Below are positions 47,852-56,902 of a stretch of DNA of 61,984 nt, in pieces; the stretch's first letter is position 1; every line of letters begins with the position of its first letter. Source of the stretch: Pseudomonadota bacterium (GTDB taxonomy: Bacteria > Myxococcota_A > Bradymonadia > Bradymonadales > GCA-2716585); NCBI GenBank assembly GCA_005804885.1, contig SYOX01000012.1, forward strand, positions 1 through 61,984, written 5' to 3'. The position numbers and the translations under genes were made by a program. Under the pieces are notes generated by a model. That model made no database searches and was not told the DNA's origin. It saw only the letters and a list, made by a program, of their open reading frames with translations.

Positions 47852-49510
47852 TCAGGGGCAGAGCGACTCGGCGCAGGGTTCGCCCGCGCAGCGGTTGAGC
47901 CGGCCTGCGGGGTCGCAGGCCGCGCCGGCCTCCAGGACAGGGCGCACCGTGACCCGGATCTCGAAGGGCAGTGTGCTGCCGGGCTGGATGCCGCCGTATT
48001 GCTCGATGAAGAAGGTGTAGACGCCTGCGGGCTGGCTCAGCGCCTCAAGGTCGCTCTGGAAGTCCATGTTGGCCCGGTCGTCATTGCAGGTCAGCTCGGT
48101 GCCGGGGTCGGCGCACTCGTCGCGCAGGTAGACGATGGTGTCGGTGTCGCGGGTGCCGGGGGCCTCGGTGGTGATCAGCAGGTCGGCGACCAGGCCCTCG
48201 GGCAGCTCCAGGGTCAACAGCGTCTCGGCGCCGCCGGTGGCGGCCTGGTCGGCGACGCAGCCCGGCGTGGGCTCAAAGCGGCCTGCGCCGCCGCCGATGG
48301 TGCCCGTCGCGGTGACGACGACGGCCTCGGTCGTGATCTCGGGCAGCTCCAGGGGGGTGGCGCCGTCGCAGGCGGCCTGGACGGCGGCGTTGACGACGCA
48401 GACGTCCTCGCGGCACTCCAGCCCGCCCAGGCAGATCACCAGATCGCCCGCGCAGGACTCGCCCAGCCCCACGGCCTCGGCCTCGAGGATGGGGACCATC
48501 ACCGGCTCGCTCACGACGAAGCCCTGGTCAAAGGCCTCCAGCTGGACGTGGGTCGCGCCGACACCGCGCAAGAACCCCGCCAGCGCCACCTGCGCGCCGG
48601 ACAGGGTGATGGCGGCGTCGAAGTCGTTCGCCTCGACGGGCTCGGGGAGGAAGACCGGGAAGACGTCGTCCTCGTTGGCCTGCCCGTCGCCAAAAATGTC
48701 GATGATCTCGTCCTCGATGAAGTAGCGGGTCGTCAGACCGGCGACGCCGCCCTCCGGGTCGGCGCCCGAGAAGCGGAAGACGCTGTCCTCGCCCACCAGC
48801 GCCAGCGAGGCCTCGGCCAGGGTCGGCGGGGAGTTCTCCTGCACGCTCAGGTCGACCCGGACTCTGCCCTTGTCGGTGGTCATCGTCTCGGACGGCGGCT
48901 CGCTGAAGCCCGTCACGACGAGGTAGACGACCTCGCCGCCCTCCAGCGAGAAGGCGCCCTGGGAGCGAAACTCGCCCTGGGCGGCGTCGTCGAAGCAGCT
49001 CGGAGGGAAGGCCCCGGCGGGCACCACCTCGCAGGCCTTGCGCACCTGGATGACGGTGTTGAAGGTGGAGGGCGTCTCGGGGAAGATCGTGTCGATGGCG
49101 ACCGTCACCGTCCCCTGGCCCGGCGCGCGGAACTCGATCACCTCCTGGGGCGCCCAGCGGAGCTCGGCGTTGGCGTTTCCACAGGAGAGCCCCAGGTCGC
49201 GGGGGCGCTCCAGGGTCATCGTCGTATCCAGGGTCACGCTGACCGTCTCGCCCAGGACGCCCTCGACCACCGTAGTCCGCGCGCAGGTCAACGGCGGCAG
49301 CGGCTCGGGCTCGGGCTCAGGCTCAGGTTGCGCCTCGGGCTCCGGCTCCGGCTCGGGTTCAGGCTCGGGCTCAGGCTCAGGTTGGGGCTCGGGCTCATTG
49401 ACCGGCGCGGTGCCTGAGGCGTCGTCGCCGCAAGCCACCAGGGGCGATGTCGCCAGAAGGAGCAGGGCGAGCGCGGCGTGATGAGGGCGTCTGAAGGAGG
49501 AGAAGTGCAT
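47852..49510 (-). CDS. large secreted lipoprotein with Pro-Glu repeat
   Basis: A 552-residue lipoprotein; ATG at 49510. Signal peptide with lipobox SPLVACG (Cys near residue 27), then a (PE)n spacer of about 40 residues that spans the cell surface. The rest is strand-rich, with several pre-peptidase-like modules ([43 protein letters not shown]), typical of Myxococcota surface proteins. The C-terminus is Cys-rich. No enzyme core found. Confidence 0.7.
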   Translation of the reverse strand: MHFSSFRRPHHAALALLLLATSPLVACGDDASGTAPVNEPEPQPEPEPEPEPEPEPEPEAQPEPEPEPEPLPPLTCARTTVVEGVLGETVSVTLDTTMTLERPRDLGLSCGNANAELRWAPQEVIEFRAPGQGTVTVAIDTIFPETPSTFNTVIQVRKACEVVPAGAFPPSCFDDAAQGEFRSQGAFSLEGGEVVYLVVTGFSEPPSETMTTDKGRVRVDLSVQENSPPTLAEASLALVGEDSVFRFSGADPEGGVAGLTTRYFIEDEIIDIFGDGQANEDDVFPVFLPEPVEANDFDAAITLSGAQVALAGFLRGVGATHVQLEAFDQGFVVSEPVMVPILEAEAVGLGESCAGDLVICLGGLECREDVCVVNAAVQAACDGATPLELPEITTEAVVVTATGTIGGGAGRFEPTPGCVADQAATGGAETLLTLELPEGLVADLLITTEAPGTRDTDTIVYLRDECADPGTELTCNDDRANMDFQSDLEALSQPAGVYTFFIEQYGGIQPGSTLPFEIRVTVRPVLEAGAACDPAGRLNRCAGEPCAESLCP

Positions 49511-49925
49511 GATCAACTCACAGTTTTCAACGCGGTGAGAATGAGTCCGATGACCCGTCGAAGCCCGACAAGAGCCTCCCTTGCGCCAATCCTCGCAGGT
49601 TTCTGCGCCATTGGATAGCGGTTGATCTCTGGATGAGCTACCATGATGCTCCCTGCGTCACCGAGCGGGCGATCCTGTCTCATGATGGAGTCAGACGCCC
49701 CTTCCTGATGGACGCGGCGGAGAGGTCTGGGCGCATGAGAGGTATCATGACGGGTTCTGGTCTTCGAATAATGCTGCTGTGTCTCGCCCTTGTCGCCTTG
49801 ACGACCTGCAGCGACGACGCCTCGAGCGCCGCGCCGGTCAATGAGCCCGAGCCCCAACCCGAGCCTCAACCCGAGTCTGAACCCGAGCCGGAGCCCGAGC
49901 CGGAGCCGGAGCCCGAGCCGCTGCT
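49300..49925. repeat. inverted repeat formed by two lipoprotein 5' regions
   Basis: The 5' coding parts of the two divergent lipoprotein genes, from the lipobox through [10 protein letters not shown], are nearly identical in DNA over roughly 60 bases (about 49372-49434 and 49807-49870) and continue as PE-codon repeats. They lie head to head about 370 bases apart, so recombination could invert the shared promoter region. Confidence 0.6.
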
Positions 49926-50652
49926 GCCCAGCGCGCTCTTTGGCCCCTGCGTCGAGGACGCCCAGTGCCCGGGCGAGGGCGCCATCTGCCGGGCGAGCAC
50001 CGAGCTGGGGGCGCCGGGGGGATACTGCACGATTCCTTGCGAGGATCGCACGCCTTGCGACTTCAACAACGTCTACCACCACTGCCTCGCGCGGGAAGGG
50101 GAGGCCCAGAAGTTCTGTGAGCGGCGTTGCCTCAACGGGCTGGACTGCGGGCGCTCGGCCTACACCTGCCAACAGCCCCCCGAGGGGGCGCCGGAGGGGG
50201 GGGTCTGCTTCGGGCTGTGCTCCACCGACGAGCATTGCGGCGAAGGGGCCACCTGTGAGCCCTTCAGCGGGCAATGCTTCGAGGGGACGCCGCCGCAACA
50301 AGGGGCCGTCAACGGCGAACCCTGCGCCACCGCTGAAGATTGCCGCGGCAGGGGGTGCATCCTCGCGGACCAGGGGTGGCCGGGTGGCTCCTGCTTCAGC
50401 TCCTGCATCCTGGGTCCGGGCTTCAACACGTCGAACTTCTTCGGCGGGGACACCCTCCCGGCGGGCGGCTGCCCCGATGGTGGCCTGTGCATGCCCTTGA
50501 TCGGGAGCCTGACGCGCGGCGATCTGGGGGCCTGCATGAACGAGTGCACCGCCAACGGCGACTGCCGCCAGGGCTACATCTGCCGCAAGAGCTTCGAGGG
50601 CGGCGGCGGCGTCTCCAACTTCACCAACGGGGTCTGCTGGCCCGCCGAGTAG
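49735..50652 (+). CDS. Cys-rich lipoprotein with Pro-Glu repeat
   Basis: A 305-residue lipoprotein; ATG at 49735 is chosen for its GGAGAGG site. Signal peptide with lipobox VALTTC, then a (PE)n spacer almost identical in DNA to that of the divergent gene at 47852. The mature part has repeated Cys-rich units (GPCVEDAQCPGEGAICR; GLCSTDEHCGEGATC; NECTANGDCRQGYIC) like the Dickkopf/EGF-style repeats of Myxococcota proteins. Likely a surface or outer-membrane-linked protein. Confidence 0.7.
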   Translation: MRGIMTGSGLRIMLLCLALVALTTCSDDASSAAPVNEPEPQPEPQPESEPEPEPEPEPEPEPLLPSALFGPCVEDAQCPGEGAICRASTELGAPGGYCTIPCEDRTPCDFNNVYHHCLAREGEAQKFCERRCLNGLDCGRSAYTCQQPPEGAPEGGVCFGLCSTDEHCGEGATCEPFSGQCFEGTPPQQGAVNGEPCATAEDCRGRGCILADQGWPGGSCFSSCILGPGFNTSNFFGGDTLPAGGCPDGGLCMPLIGSLTRGDLGACMNECTANGDCRQGYICRKSFEGGGGVSNFTNGVCWPAE

Positions 50653-50733
50653 CCGCTCAGCCCTGACACCCTTCATTGTGGAGCCTCGCCCCTGGATGGT
50701 GTGCTCCTTGAGTAACACGGAGAGAGGAACACG

Positions 50734-51459
50734 ATGAGAGCATGGATGATGACGGGCCTGCTGGCCTTCGGGTTGATCGGCGCGGTGGGCTGCGGGGACA
50801 CGGCCGAGGAGGAGCCTGCTGGCGTCGATGAGCCCAACAACGACCCCAACAACGGCTTCACCAACAACGACCCCAACAACGACCCCAACAACGAGCCCGA
50901 CGCTCCCAACAACGAGCCCAATAACGAGCCCGAGGCTCCCAACAACGACCCCAACAACGCGCCGGCCTGCGGCCCCCCTGGGGAGCCTTACGGGACCAGC
51001 GAGGGCAGCCGCTTCTTCCCGTTGACGCTCAACGACTGCGACGGCGTCCCCTTCGACTTCTACGGCGAGGAGGGGGGCTACTGCGAGGCGAAGCTGACGG
51101 TCGTGTCCATCGGCGCCGGGTGGTGCGGCCCGTGCCGCCTGGAGGCCGAGCAGATGCAGGAGGTGCTGGTCGAGGCCTTCCAGGATCGCGGCGTCCGGGT
51201 GCTGGTGGCCATCACCCAGGACAACAACTTTGGCCCCGCCGACGGCAACTTCTGCAAGGGCTGGGTCCGCCAGTACGGCTTGACCAACAAGGTCGTGATC
51301 GACCCGCTGCAGGAGACCAACATCTACTTCCCGGCTGGCGCGCTGCCCTCGACGCTGATCTTCAACAACGAGGGCGTCATCGTACACCGCGAGTATGGGG
51401 TCAGCGACAACCTGGTGACCGTGCAATCCAAGCTCGAGCAGCTCCTGGCCGAGGAGTAG
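50734..51459 (+). CDS. thioredoxin-like lipoprotein (TlpA/ResA type)
   Basis: A 241-residue lipoprotein. Signal peptide with lipobox IGAVGC, then an Asn-Pro spacer (NNDPNNEP repeats) and a thioredoxin domain with the WCGPC redox motif (about residue 129) and the cis-Pro region ALPST. It reduces or isomerises disulfides outside the cytoplasm. It lies just after the Cys-rich lipoprotein, which could be a substrate. The NNxPNN spacer is a hallmark of some Bradymonadales-type lipoproteins. Confidence 0.8.
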   Translation: MRAWMMTGLLAFGLIGAVGCGDTAEEEPAGVDEPNNDPNNGFTNNDPNNDPNNEPDAPNNEPNNEPEAPNNDPNNAPACGPPGEPYGTSEGSRFFPLTLNDCDGVPFDFYGEEGGYCEAKLTVVSIGAGWCGPCRLEAEQMQEVLVEAFQDRGVRVLVAITQDNNFGPADGNFCKGWVRQYGLTNKVVIDPLQETNIYFPAGALPSTLIFNNEGVIVHREYGVSDNLVTVQSKLEQLLAEE

Positions 51460-51486
51460 CCCCGCACCCTTGAGCCCTGCCGGGGT

Positions 51487-52698
51487 TCAGGTGGAGGGGC
51501 CGCCGCCCGGGGGCTTCGAGCGACCGCGACGGCGCCGTCGCCGCTTCCTGGGGGCGTCTGACGCGGAGGACGGCGAGTCCTCGGAGGGCGCCTGCGGCGG
51601 CGCGGGCCGAGGCGCAGGCGCCGCCGGCGGGCGAGCGGGCGCCGGCGAGGCGGCCTGCCTGGGGTCTCCGGCCTGAGGCTTCGCCTGAGGCTTCGCTTGA
51701 GGCGTTGGTTGAGACTTCGCTTGAGGCGTTGATGGAGGCGTTGATCGAGCGCCGCGAGCGCTCAAGGCGGGGCCTGGGGGCGACTCGAAGAGCGGCACGC
51801 CGGGGTTGGGCCGGCGCGGCGGCCGCTTTGGGGCGGAGTCTGCGGGCTCGATCTCGACGATGCGGAGGCCGCTGCGGCGCATGGCCTCGTCCCTGGCGTC
51901 CTTGATGTCGCGCATGAGGCTGCCGACGTCAGCCTCCTTCTTCTTGACCTCAAATTGGCCGCTGAGCTCGGACTCGGGGTGCAGCAGGCCCTTGTCGTAG
52001 AGGTGCCAGATCTCCGGGGCGTGGTTGATCGCGAGGAGCTCGGGAGCGAAGCGACCGAAGAAGGCCCGCACATTGCCGATGTCGCGATCCAGGATGCGCT
52101 GGGCGCTGTTGTTGGCCGCCGCGTTGATGGCCTGGGGCAGGTCGATGATGACCGGGCCGTCCTTGTCGAGGAGGATGTTGTACTCGGACAGGTCGCCGTG
52201 GACGAGCCCGGCGCAGAGCATCCGGATGATCTGCCGGGTGAGGAAGCGGTGGTGGGCCAGCGCCTCCTCGGCGGTGAAGGTCAGCTCGCCGAGCCTCGGG
52301 GCGGGGTTGCCCTCGGCGTCGGCGACCATCTCCATGATCAGCACGCCGTTGGTGAAGCTGTAGGGGTGAGGGACCCGCACGCCGGCCTCGGCCAGCTGGT
52401 AGAGCGCGTCGACCTCGGCGCTCTGCCAGGCCTGCTCGCTCTCCTGCTTGCCGAAGCGCGTGGCCTTCTCCATGGCCCTGGCGCGGCGCGTGTTGCGGAC
52501 CTTGCGCCCCTCCTGGTACTCCGCTCTCTGGCGGAAGCTGCGCGCGTTGGCCTCCTTGTAGACCTTGGCGCAGCGCAGCTCTCCGTCGCACTCGACGAGG
52601 AAGACCGAGGCCTCCTTGCCGCTCATCAAGGGTCGGAGGACGGAATCGATGAGCCCGTCGTGGATCAATGTCTGGAGTGGTTTGGGTATTTTCTTCAT
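51487..52698 (-). CDS. RIO-family serine kinase
   Basis: A 403-residue protein starting at the ATG at 52698. Kinase core: SGKEASVFLVE (ATP loop), AKVYK (Lys), HGDLSEYNIL (catalytic loop), IIDLPQA (metal-binding loop), as in RIO1-like kinases. The C-terminal 120 residues are a low-complexity Pro/Ala/Gln/Lys tail with PQAKPQAKPQ repeats and a basic end. RIO kinases act in ribosome maturation in eukaryotes and archaea; bacterial roles are unclear. Confidence 0.85.
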   Translation of the reverse strand: MKKIPKPLQTLIHDGLIDSVLRPLMSGKEASVFLVECDGELRCAKVYKEANARSFRQRAEYQEGRKVRNTRRARAMEKATRFGKQESEQAWQSAEVDALYQLAEAGVRVPHPYSFTNGVLIMEMVADAEGNPAPRLGELTFTAEEALAHHRFLTRQIIRMLCAGLVHGDLSEYNILLDKDGPVIIDLPQAINAAANNSAQRILDRDIGNVRAFFGRFAPELLAINHAPEIWHLYDKGLLHPESELSGQFEVKKKEADVGSLMRDIKDARDEAMRRSGLRIVEIEPADSAPKRPPRRPNPGVPLFESPPGPALSARGARSTPPSTPQAKSQPTPQAKPQAKPQAGDPRQAASPAPARPPAAPAPRPAPPQAPSEDSPSSASDAPRKRRRRRRGRSKPPGGGPST

Positions 52699-52979
52699 GA
52701 AAAACAAGCATGTGGACAAAAACAACCGCCCCTGCAGGGTGGCGATGAGGACTTTAAGGGTGCGCCGAGGTCCAGTCAACGACAAGGTGCCACCTGCGGC
52801 CCGGCTGGTCCATTTGACCCGCAAGGCGTGCGCCGAGGCCCCGGCCAACCAGGCCGTTGAGGCGATGAAAGGAACATGATCGATGGCGAGGCGCGGATTG
52901 ACTCGCGTCGGTGCTTGAAGCACGATCCTGCGGACTCAGAGCGGTTATCCGGGGTTCGACGCTGAGGGCGTCGAGGTCG

Positions 52980-54161
52980 ATGGAGCGGGGGTCGTTGATC
53001 AATCCATTCTCCAGGACGCTGCGCTCTCTAGAGCGGGATGGCTATGGCGGTGGTGCGGCGGCCCTGGCGTTGGGGGCCTTGTTGCTGGGGGCGTGGGGGT
53101 TGTGGTTCGTCGAGGCCGAGGTGACAGTCCACGAGGTCTCGCGGGCGAACCTGGAGGCGACGAACTCGACGTGGTGGGTGGAGGCGCCGGTGGGCGGGCG
53201 GGTGTTGAGCTCGACGCTGTCTCTGGATCGGTCGGTGGAGGCTGGCGCGGTGCTGGTTGAGCTCGACGCGATGACCGAGCGCCTGCGCTTGAAGGAGGCG
53301 CGCGCGTCGAGGGCGGCGCTGGGGGCTCAGATCGCGGCGCTGGAGGAGGAGATCGGGCACGAGCGCGAGGGCATCGAGGGGCTGTACAAGGCCGACGAGG
53401 CGCGGCTGGGTCAAGCGCAGGCGCTGGCCCGAGGGGCGGCGGTGGACGCGACCTTGCGGGGCGATGAGGCCGAGCGGATGCGTCAGCTTCACGCCCAGGG
53501 TCACGCGTCGGATCAGGACATGGAGCGCAGCGCTGCGCTGGCCAGCCAGGGCAAGGAGGAGGCGACGGCGCAGCGGCTGTCGGCCGCGCAGGTGCAGTGG
53601 TCCCGGCGCTCACAGGAGAGCGAGCGGCGGGCGAACCTGGCGCGCCTGGAGCGCGCGCTGGCCGAGCTGGAGGGGGAGCTTCGGGCGTTGGATTCGACGC
53701 TGGAGGGGCTGGAGCACGAGATCGCCTTGCGGCAGCTCCGGTCGCCTGCGCGGGGCAGCCTCGCGGCGGTGACGCCGCTGCGCGAGGGCTCGATGGTGAC
53801 CCGGGATCAGCGCGTGGCGTCGGTCATCTCCGAGGGGCCGCTCAGGCTGGTGGCGCGCATGGCGCCGCAGGCTGCGCTCGGTCGGGTGACGCCCGGTCAG
53901 CGGGCGCGGCTGCGCCTGGACGCCTACCCATGGACGCAGTACGGGGCGATCGAGGCGAGGGTGGATGTCGTCGACGCCGAGTTGAAGGACGGCGCCGTGC
54001 GGGTGGAGCTGCGGCTCGGGCCTGCGCCTCGCCGTGTGTGGCTCAGGCATGGCCTGACGGGTGAGGTGGAGATCGACGTGGAGGTGATGACGCCGGCCGA
54101 GCTGGTGCTCCGGACGCTGGGGCGGGCGCTGACCCAGGCTTCAGAGGCCGACGGTGGTTGA
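52980..54161 (+). CDS. HlyD-family membrane fusion protein (NHLM type)
   Basis: A 393-residue periplasmic adaptor; ATG at 52980. One N-terminal membrane helix (ALALGALLLGAWGLWFVEAE), a biotinyl-lipoyl-like region (WVEAPVGGRVLSSTLSLDRSV), a long coiled coil (about 100-255) and a beta-barrel part (RLVARMAPQAALGRVTPGQ). It overlaps the C39-ABC transporter gene by eight bases, and with the two ABC proteins it forms an exporter for peptides with double-glycine-type leaders. Confidence 0.8.
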   Translation: MERGSLINPFSRTLRSLERDGYGGGAAALALGALLLGAWGLWFVEAEVTVHEVSRANLEATNSTWWVEAPVGGRVLSSTLSLDRSVEAGAVLVELDAMTERLRLKEARASRAALGAQIAALEEEIGHEREGIEGLYKADEARLGQAQALARGAAVDATLRGDEAERMRQLHAQGHASDQDMERSAALASQGKEEATAQRLSAAQVQWSRRSQESERRANLARLERALAELEGELRALDSTLEGLEHEIALRQLRSPARGSLAAVTPLREGSMVTRDQRVASVISEGPLRLVARMAPQAALGRVTPGQRARLRLDAYPWTQYGAIEARVDVVDAELKDGAVRVELRLGPAPRRVWLRHGLTGEVEIDVEVMTPAELVLRTLGRALTQASEADGG

Positions 54162-56847
54162 GGGCGCGGTTGGAGCGGCGGGGAGGCGAGGTCGCCGGTG
54201 GTGGATCCCGGAGGTGATCCAGACCTCGGCGATGGACTGCGGTCCGGCCGCGCTCAAGGCGCTGCTGGAGGGCTTCGGGATCAGCGTCAGCTACGGGCGG
54301 CTGCGAGAGGCTTGCCAGACCGACGTTGACGGCACCTCGATCGACACGCTGGGAGACCTGGCGGTCCAGCTCGGCCTGGACGCGGTCCAGCGGATCGTCG
54401 CCTTGGATCACGCGCTGTCGCCGCAGGGGGGCTGTCTGCCGGCGTTGGCCGTGTCGGTCAAGCCCGGCGGGGTGACGCACTTCATGATCCTGTGGCGTCG
54501 GATCGGGGGCTTCGTCCAGATCATGGATCCGGCCACGGGGCGGCGCTGGGTGCGGGCCGATCGCCTCACCGACGAGCTCTTCGTGCACAGCGCGCCGATG
54601 TCGGCGGCCCGATGGAGGGCGTGGGCGGCGACGGAGGAGTTCCTCGGCCCGCTGCGTGGGCGGGCGCGCTCGATCGGGGTGTCAAGGCAACGGCTGGAGC
54701 CGTTGCTGGCGCGAGCGCTGGCTGATCCAGGCTGCCGGACCCTGACGGCGCTGGACGCGTCGCTGCGGCTGGTCGAGCGGCTGGTCCAGGCCAAGGGGTT
54801 CAAGCGCGGCGCCGAGGCCGCCAGCGCGCTGGGGGGCCTCCTTGACAAGGTCATGGAGGGCGACGAGGGGCTGATCCCGCCTCCCTTCTGGTCGGCGCGG
54901 CTCTCGACCCCGGAGGGGTCCAGGCCGGCCCAGGTGACGCTGCGAGGGGCGGTGGTGGTGAGGGTCTCCGGGCACCTGTCGCGCGCCTCGCCTCGGAGCC
55001 CGCAGGCGCTCAGCCCGGAGCTGGCCGCGGCGCTGGAAGCGCCGCCCGAGCGGCCGATGCGCGCGCTGTGGGGGATCTTGCGCGAAGGGGGGCTCGGGGC
55101 GCCGACGGCGGTGATCCTGGCGACGGCGCTGGCGACGCTGGCGCTGGTGGTTGAGGCGCTGCTGCTCCAGGGCCTGATGGAGCTGGGGGCGTCCTTGACG
55201 CTGCCCCTCCAGCGGCTGGGGGGGTTGGCGGCGCTGATGGTCTTCGCCGCGGCGCTCCTGGCGCTGGTGTGGCCCTTGAGCGCGGGGCTCTGGCGCATGG
55301 GGCGCCACCTGGAGCTGCGGCTGCGGCTGCGCTTCCTGTCGAAGCTGCCCCGGATCGGAGATCGCTACTTCCAGAGCCGCCCCAGCGCGGACATGGCGGA
55401 GCGGTGCCACAGCATCCACAAGCTGCGGACGCTGCCGACCCTGGGGGGGCAGCTGCTGATGGAGGGGATGAGCCTGGTGGCGACGGTGGGCGGCCTGATC
55501 GCGCTGGCGCCGAGCGTGGCGCCGTGGGCGCTGGGCGTCGGCGCGGCGGCCGTGGCGGTGCCGTGGGCGCTGTACCCGACGCTGGTCGAGCGCGACTTGA
55601 GGGTCAGAGCCCACAACGGGGCGCTGAGCCTCTTCGGGCTCGACGCGCTGCTGGGACTGACCCCGATCTTGAGCCACGGCGCAGAGGGGGCCGTCCAGCG
55701 CGAGCACGAGCGCCTGCTGGTGGCCTGGACGAGGGCCAGCCGGCGGCTGTTGACCGCCTCTCTGGTGGCCCAGGCGATCCAGGCCGCCGCGGGCTACGGG
55801 CTGGCGGTGTGGATGATCTGGGAGGCGCTCGGGGTCATCGGGCCCAGCGGGGCGCTGCTGCTGGTCTACTGGGGCTTGAAGCTGCCGGCGCTGGGTCAGC
55901 AGATCGCGGCGGGGGCTCGGCAGCTGCCGGCGCAGCGCAATGCCGCCCTGCGCCTGATGGAGCCGCTGGAGGCCCCTGAGGTCGACCCGGGCAGCCCCTC
56001 GACGCCCTCGACGGCGCCGGCGGGCGGCGCGGCGATCGAGCTGGAGGGGGTGGTGGTCCGCGCGGCGAGCCACACGCTGCTCAAGGGCATAAGCGCGAAG
56101 ATCGAGGCCGGCGAGCACGTGGCGCTGGTGGGCAGATCGGGCGCGGGCAAGTCCACGCTGATGGGGTTGTTTCTGGGCTGGCACCGACCCGCGGAGGGCC
56201 GGCTGAGCGTCGACGGGCTGGAGATCGACGGGGCGGGCCTGGAGCGCTTGAGGCGACAGACGGCCTGGATCGACCCTTCCGTCCAGCTCTGGAACCGCTC
56301 CATGTTGGACAACCTGCGCTTCGGGGTCGCGCCCGACCGCCCCCTGGCCATCGGCCGAGCGCTGGCCGACGCGGAGCTCCACGACGCCCTCGAGCGCCTG
56401 CCCGGCGGCCTGGGGGGATCGCTGGGCGAGGGCGGCGCGCTGGTGTCGGGGGGAGAGGGGCAGCGGGTCAGGGCCGGCCGGGCGATGTTGCGCCACGGGG
56501 TGCGCCTGGCGCTCCTCGATGAGCCCTTCCGGGGCCTGGATCGAGGCGCGCGGGGGCGGCTTACGGAGCGGGTGCGTCGACAATGGTCCGGATGCACGCT
56601 GGTGTGCGCGACCCACGATCTTACGCTGACGCGGTCTTTTGACCGGGTGCTGGTGATCGAGGCCGGGCGCCTGATCGAAAACGGCGCGCCGGAGGAGCTG
56701 CTGGCTCGGGAGGACAGCCACTACCGGGCGCTGCTGGCGCTGGAGGCGCGGCAGGATAAAGAGCGCTGGAGCGGGGCCGCGTGGCGACATCTTGAGATGG
56801 TGGACGGCCGCCTGGGCGAGGCGAGCCTGGACGCCGAAGGCGCATGA
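54154..56847 (+). CDS. C39 peptidase-containing ABC exporter
   Basis: An 897-residue peptidase-permease-ATPase. C39 domain: C29 in TSAMDCGPAAL, H109 in GGVTHFMIL, D125 in IMDPATG. About 170 extra residues follow before the membrane domain (about 315-585). ATPase: GRSGAGKS (about 659-666), signature LVSGGEGQR, Walker B LALLDEP, CATHD. It cuts the leader from a peptide at a Gly-Gly-type site and exports it. The insert between peptidase and membrane domain is unlike standard lanthipeptide exporters and fits the NHLM group. Confidence 0.85.
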   Translation: MVEGAVGAAGRRGRRWWIPEVIQTSAMDCGPAALKALLEGFGISVSYGRLREACQTDVDGTSIDTLGDLAVQLGLDAVQRIVALDHALSPQGGCLPALAVSVKPGGVTHFMILWRRIGGFVQIMDPATGRRWVRADRLTDELFVHSAPMSAARWRAWAATEEFLGPLRGRARSIGVSRQRLEPLLARALADPGCRTLTALDASLRLVERLVQAKGFKRGAEAASALGGLLDKVMEGDEGLIPPPFWSARLSTPEGSRPAQVTLRGAVVVRVSGHLSRASPRSPQALSPELAAALEAPPERPMRALWGILREGGLGAPTAVILATALATLALVVEALLLQGLMELGASLTLPLQRLGGLAALMVFAAALLALVWPLSAGLWRMGRHLELRLRLRFLSKLPRIGDRYFQSRPSADMAERCHSIHKLRTLPTLGGQLLMEGMSLVATVGGLIALAPSVAPWALGVGAAAVAVPWALYPTLVERDLRVRAHNGALSLFGLDALLGLTPILSHGAEGAVQREHERLLVAWTRASRRLLTASLVAQAIQAAAGYGLAVWMIWEALGVIGPSGALLLVYWGLKLPALGQQIAAGARQLPAQRNAALRLMEPLEAPEVDPGSPSTPSTAPAGGAAIELEGVVVRAASHTLLKGISAKIEAGEHVALVGRSGAGKSTLMGLFLGWHRPAEGRLSVDGLEIDGAGLERLRRQTAWIDPSVQLWNRSMLDNLRFGVAPDRPLAIGRALADAELHDALERLPGGLGGSLGEGGALVSGGEGQRVRAGRAMLRHGVRLALLDEPFRGLDRGARGRLTERVRRQWSGCTLVCATHDLTLTRSFDRVLVIEAGRLIENGAPEELLAREDSHYRALLALEARQDKERWSGAAWRHLEMVDGRLGEASLDAEGA

Positions 56848-56902
56848 TCGGGTTGGGCGGCGCGAGGGCACACCGGCGAGGCCTGCGGGCGGTGAAGCGG
56901 CA

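Noticed and set aside
47660..49417. Rightward open frame of 585 residues
   Set aside because: Antisense to the lipoprotein with lipobox and PE repeat; no start signal.
49300..49925. Prophage attachment repeats
   Set aside because: The similar segments are coding PE-repeats of two lipoproteins in inverted orientation, not direct repeats at element ends.
52699..52979. Extension of the RIO kinase to 52923 or of the HlyD gene to 52911
   Set aside because: The extra residues are not conserved-looking, and the internal ATGs sit directly before the known domains.
54682..56871. Leftward open frame of 729 residues
   Set aside because: Antisense to the C39-ABC exporter; composition dominated by Gln, Arg and Pro.
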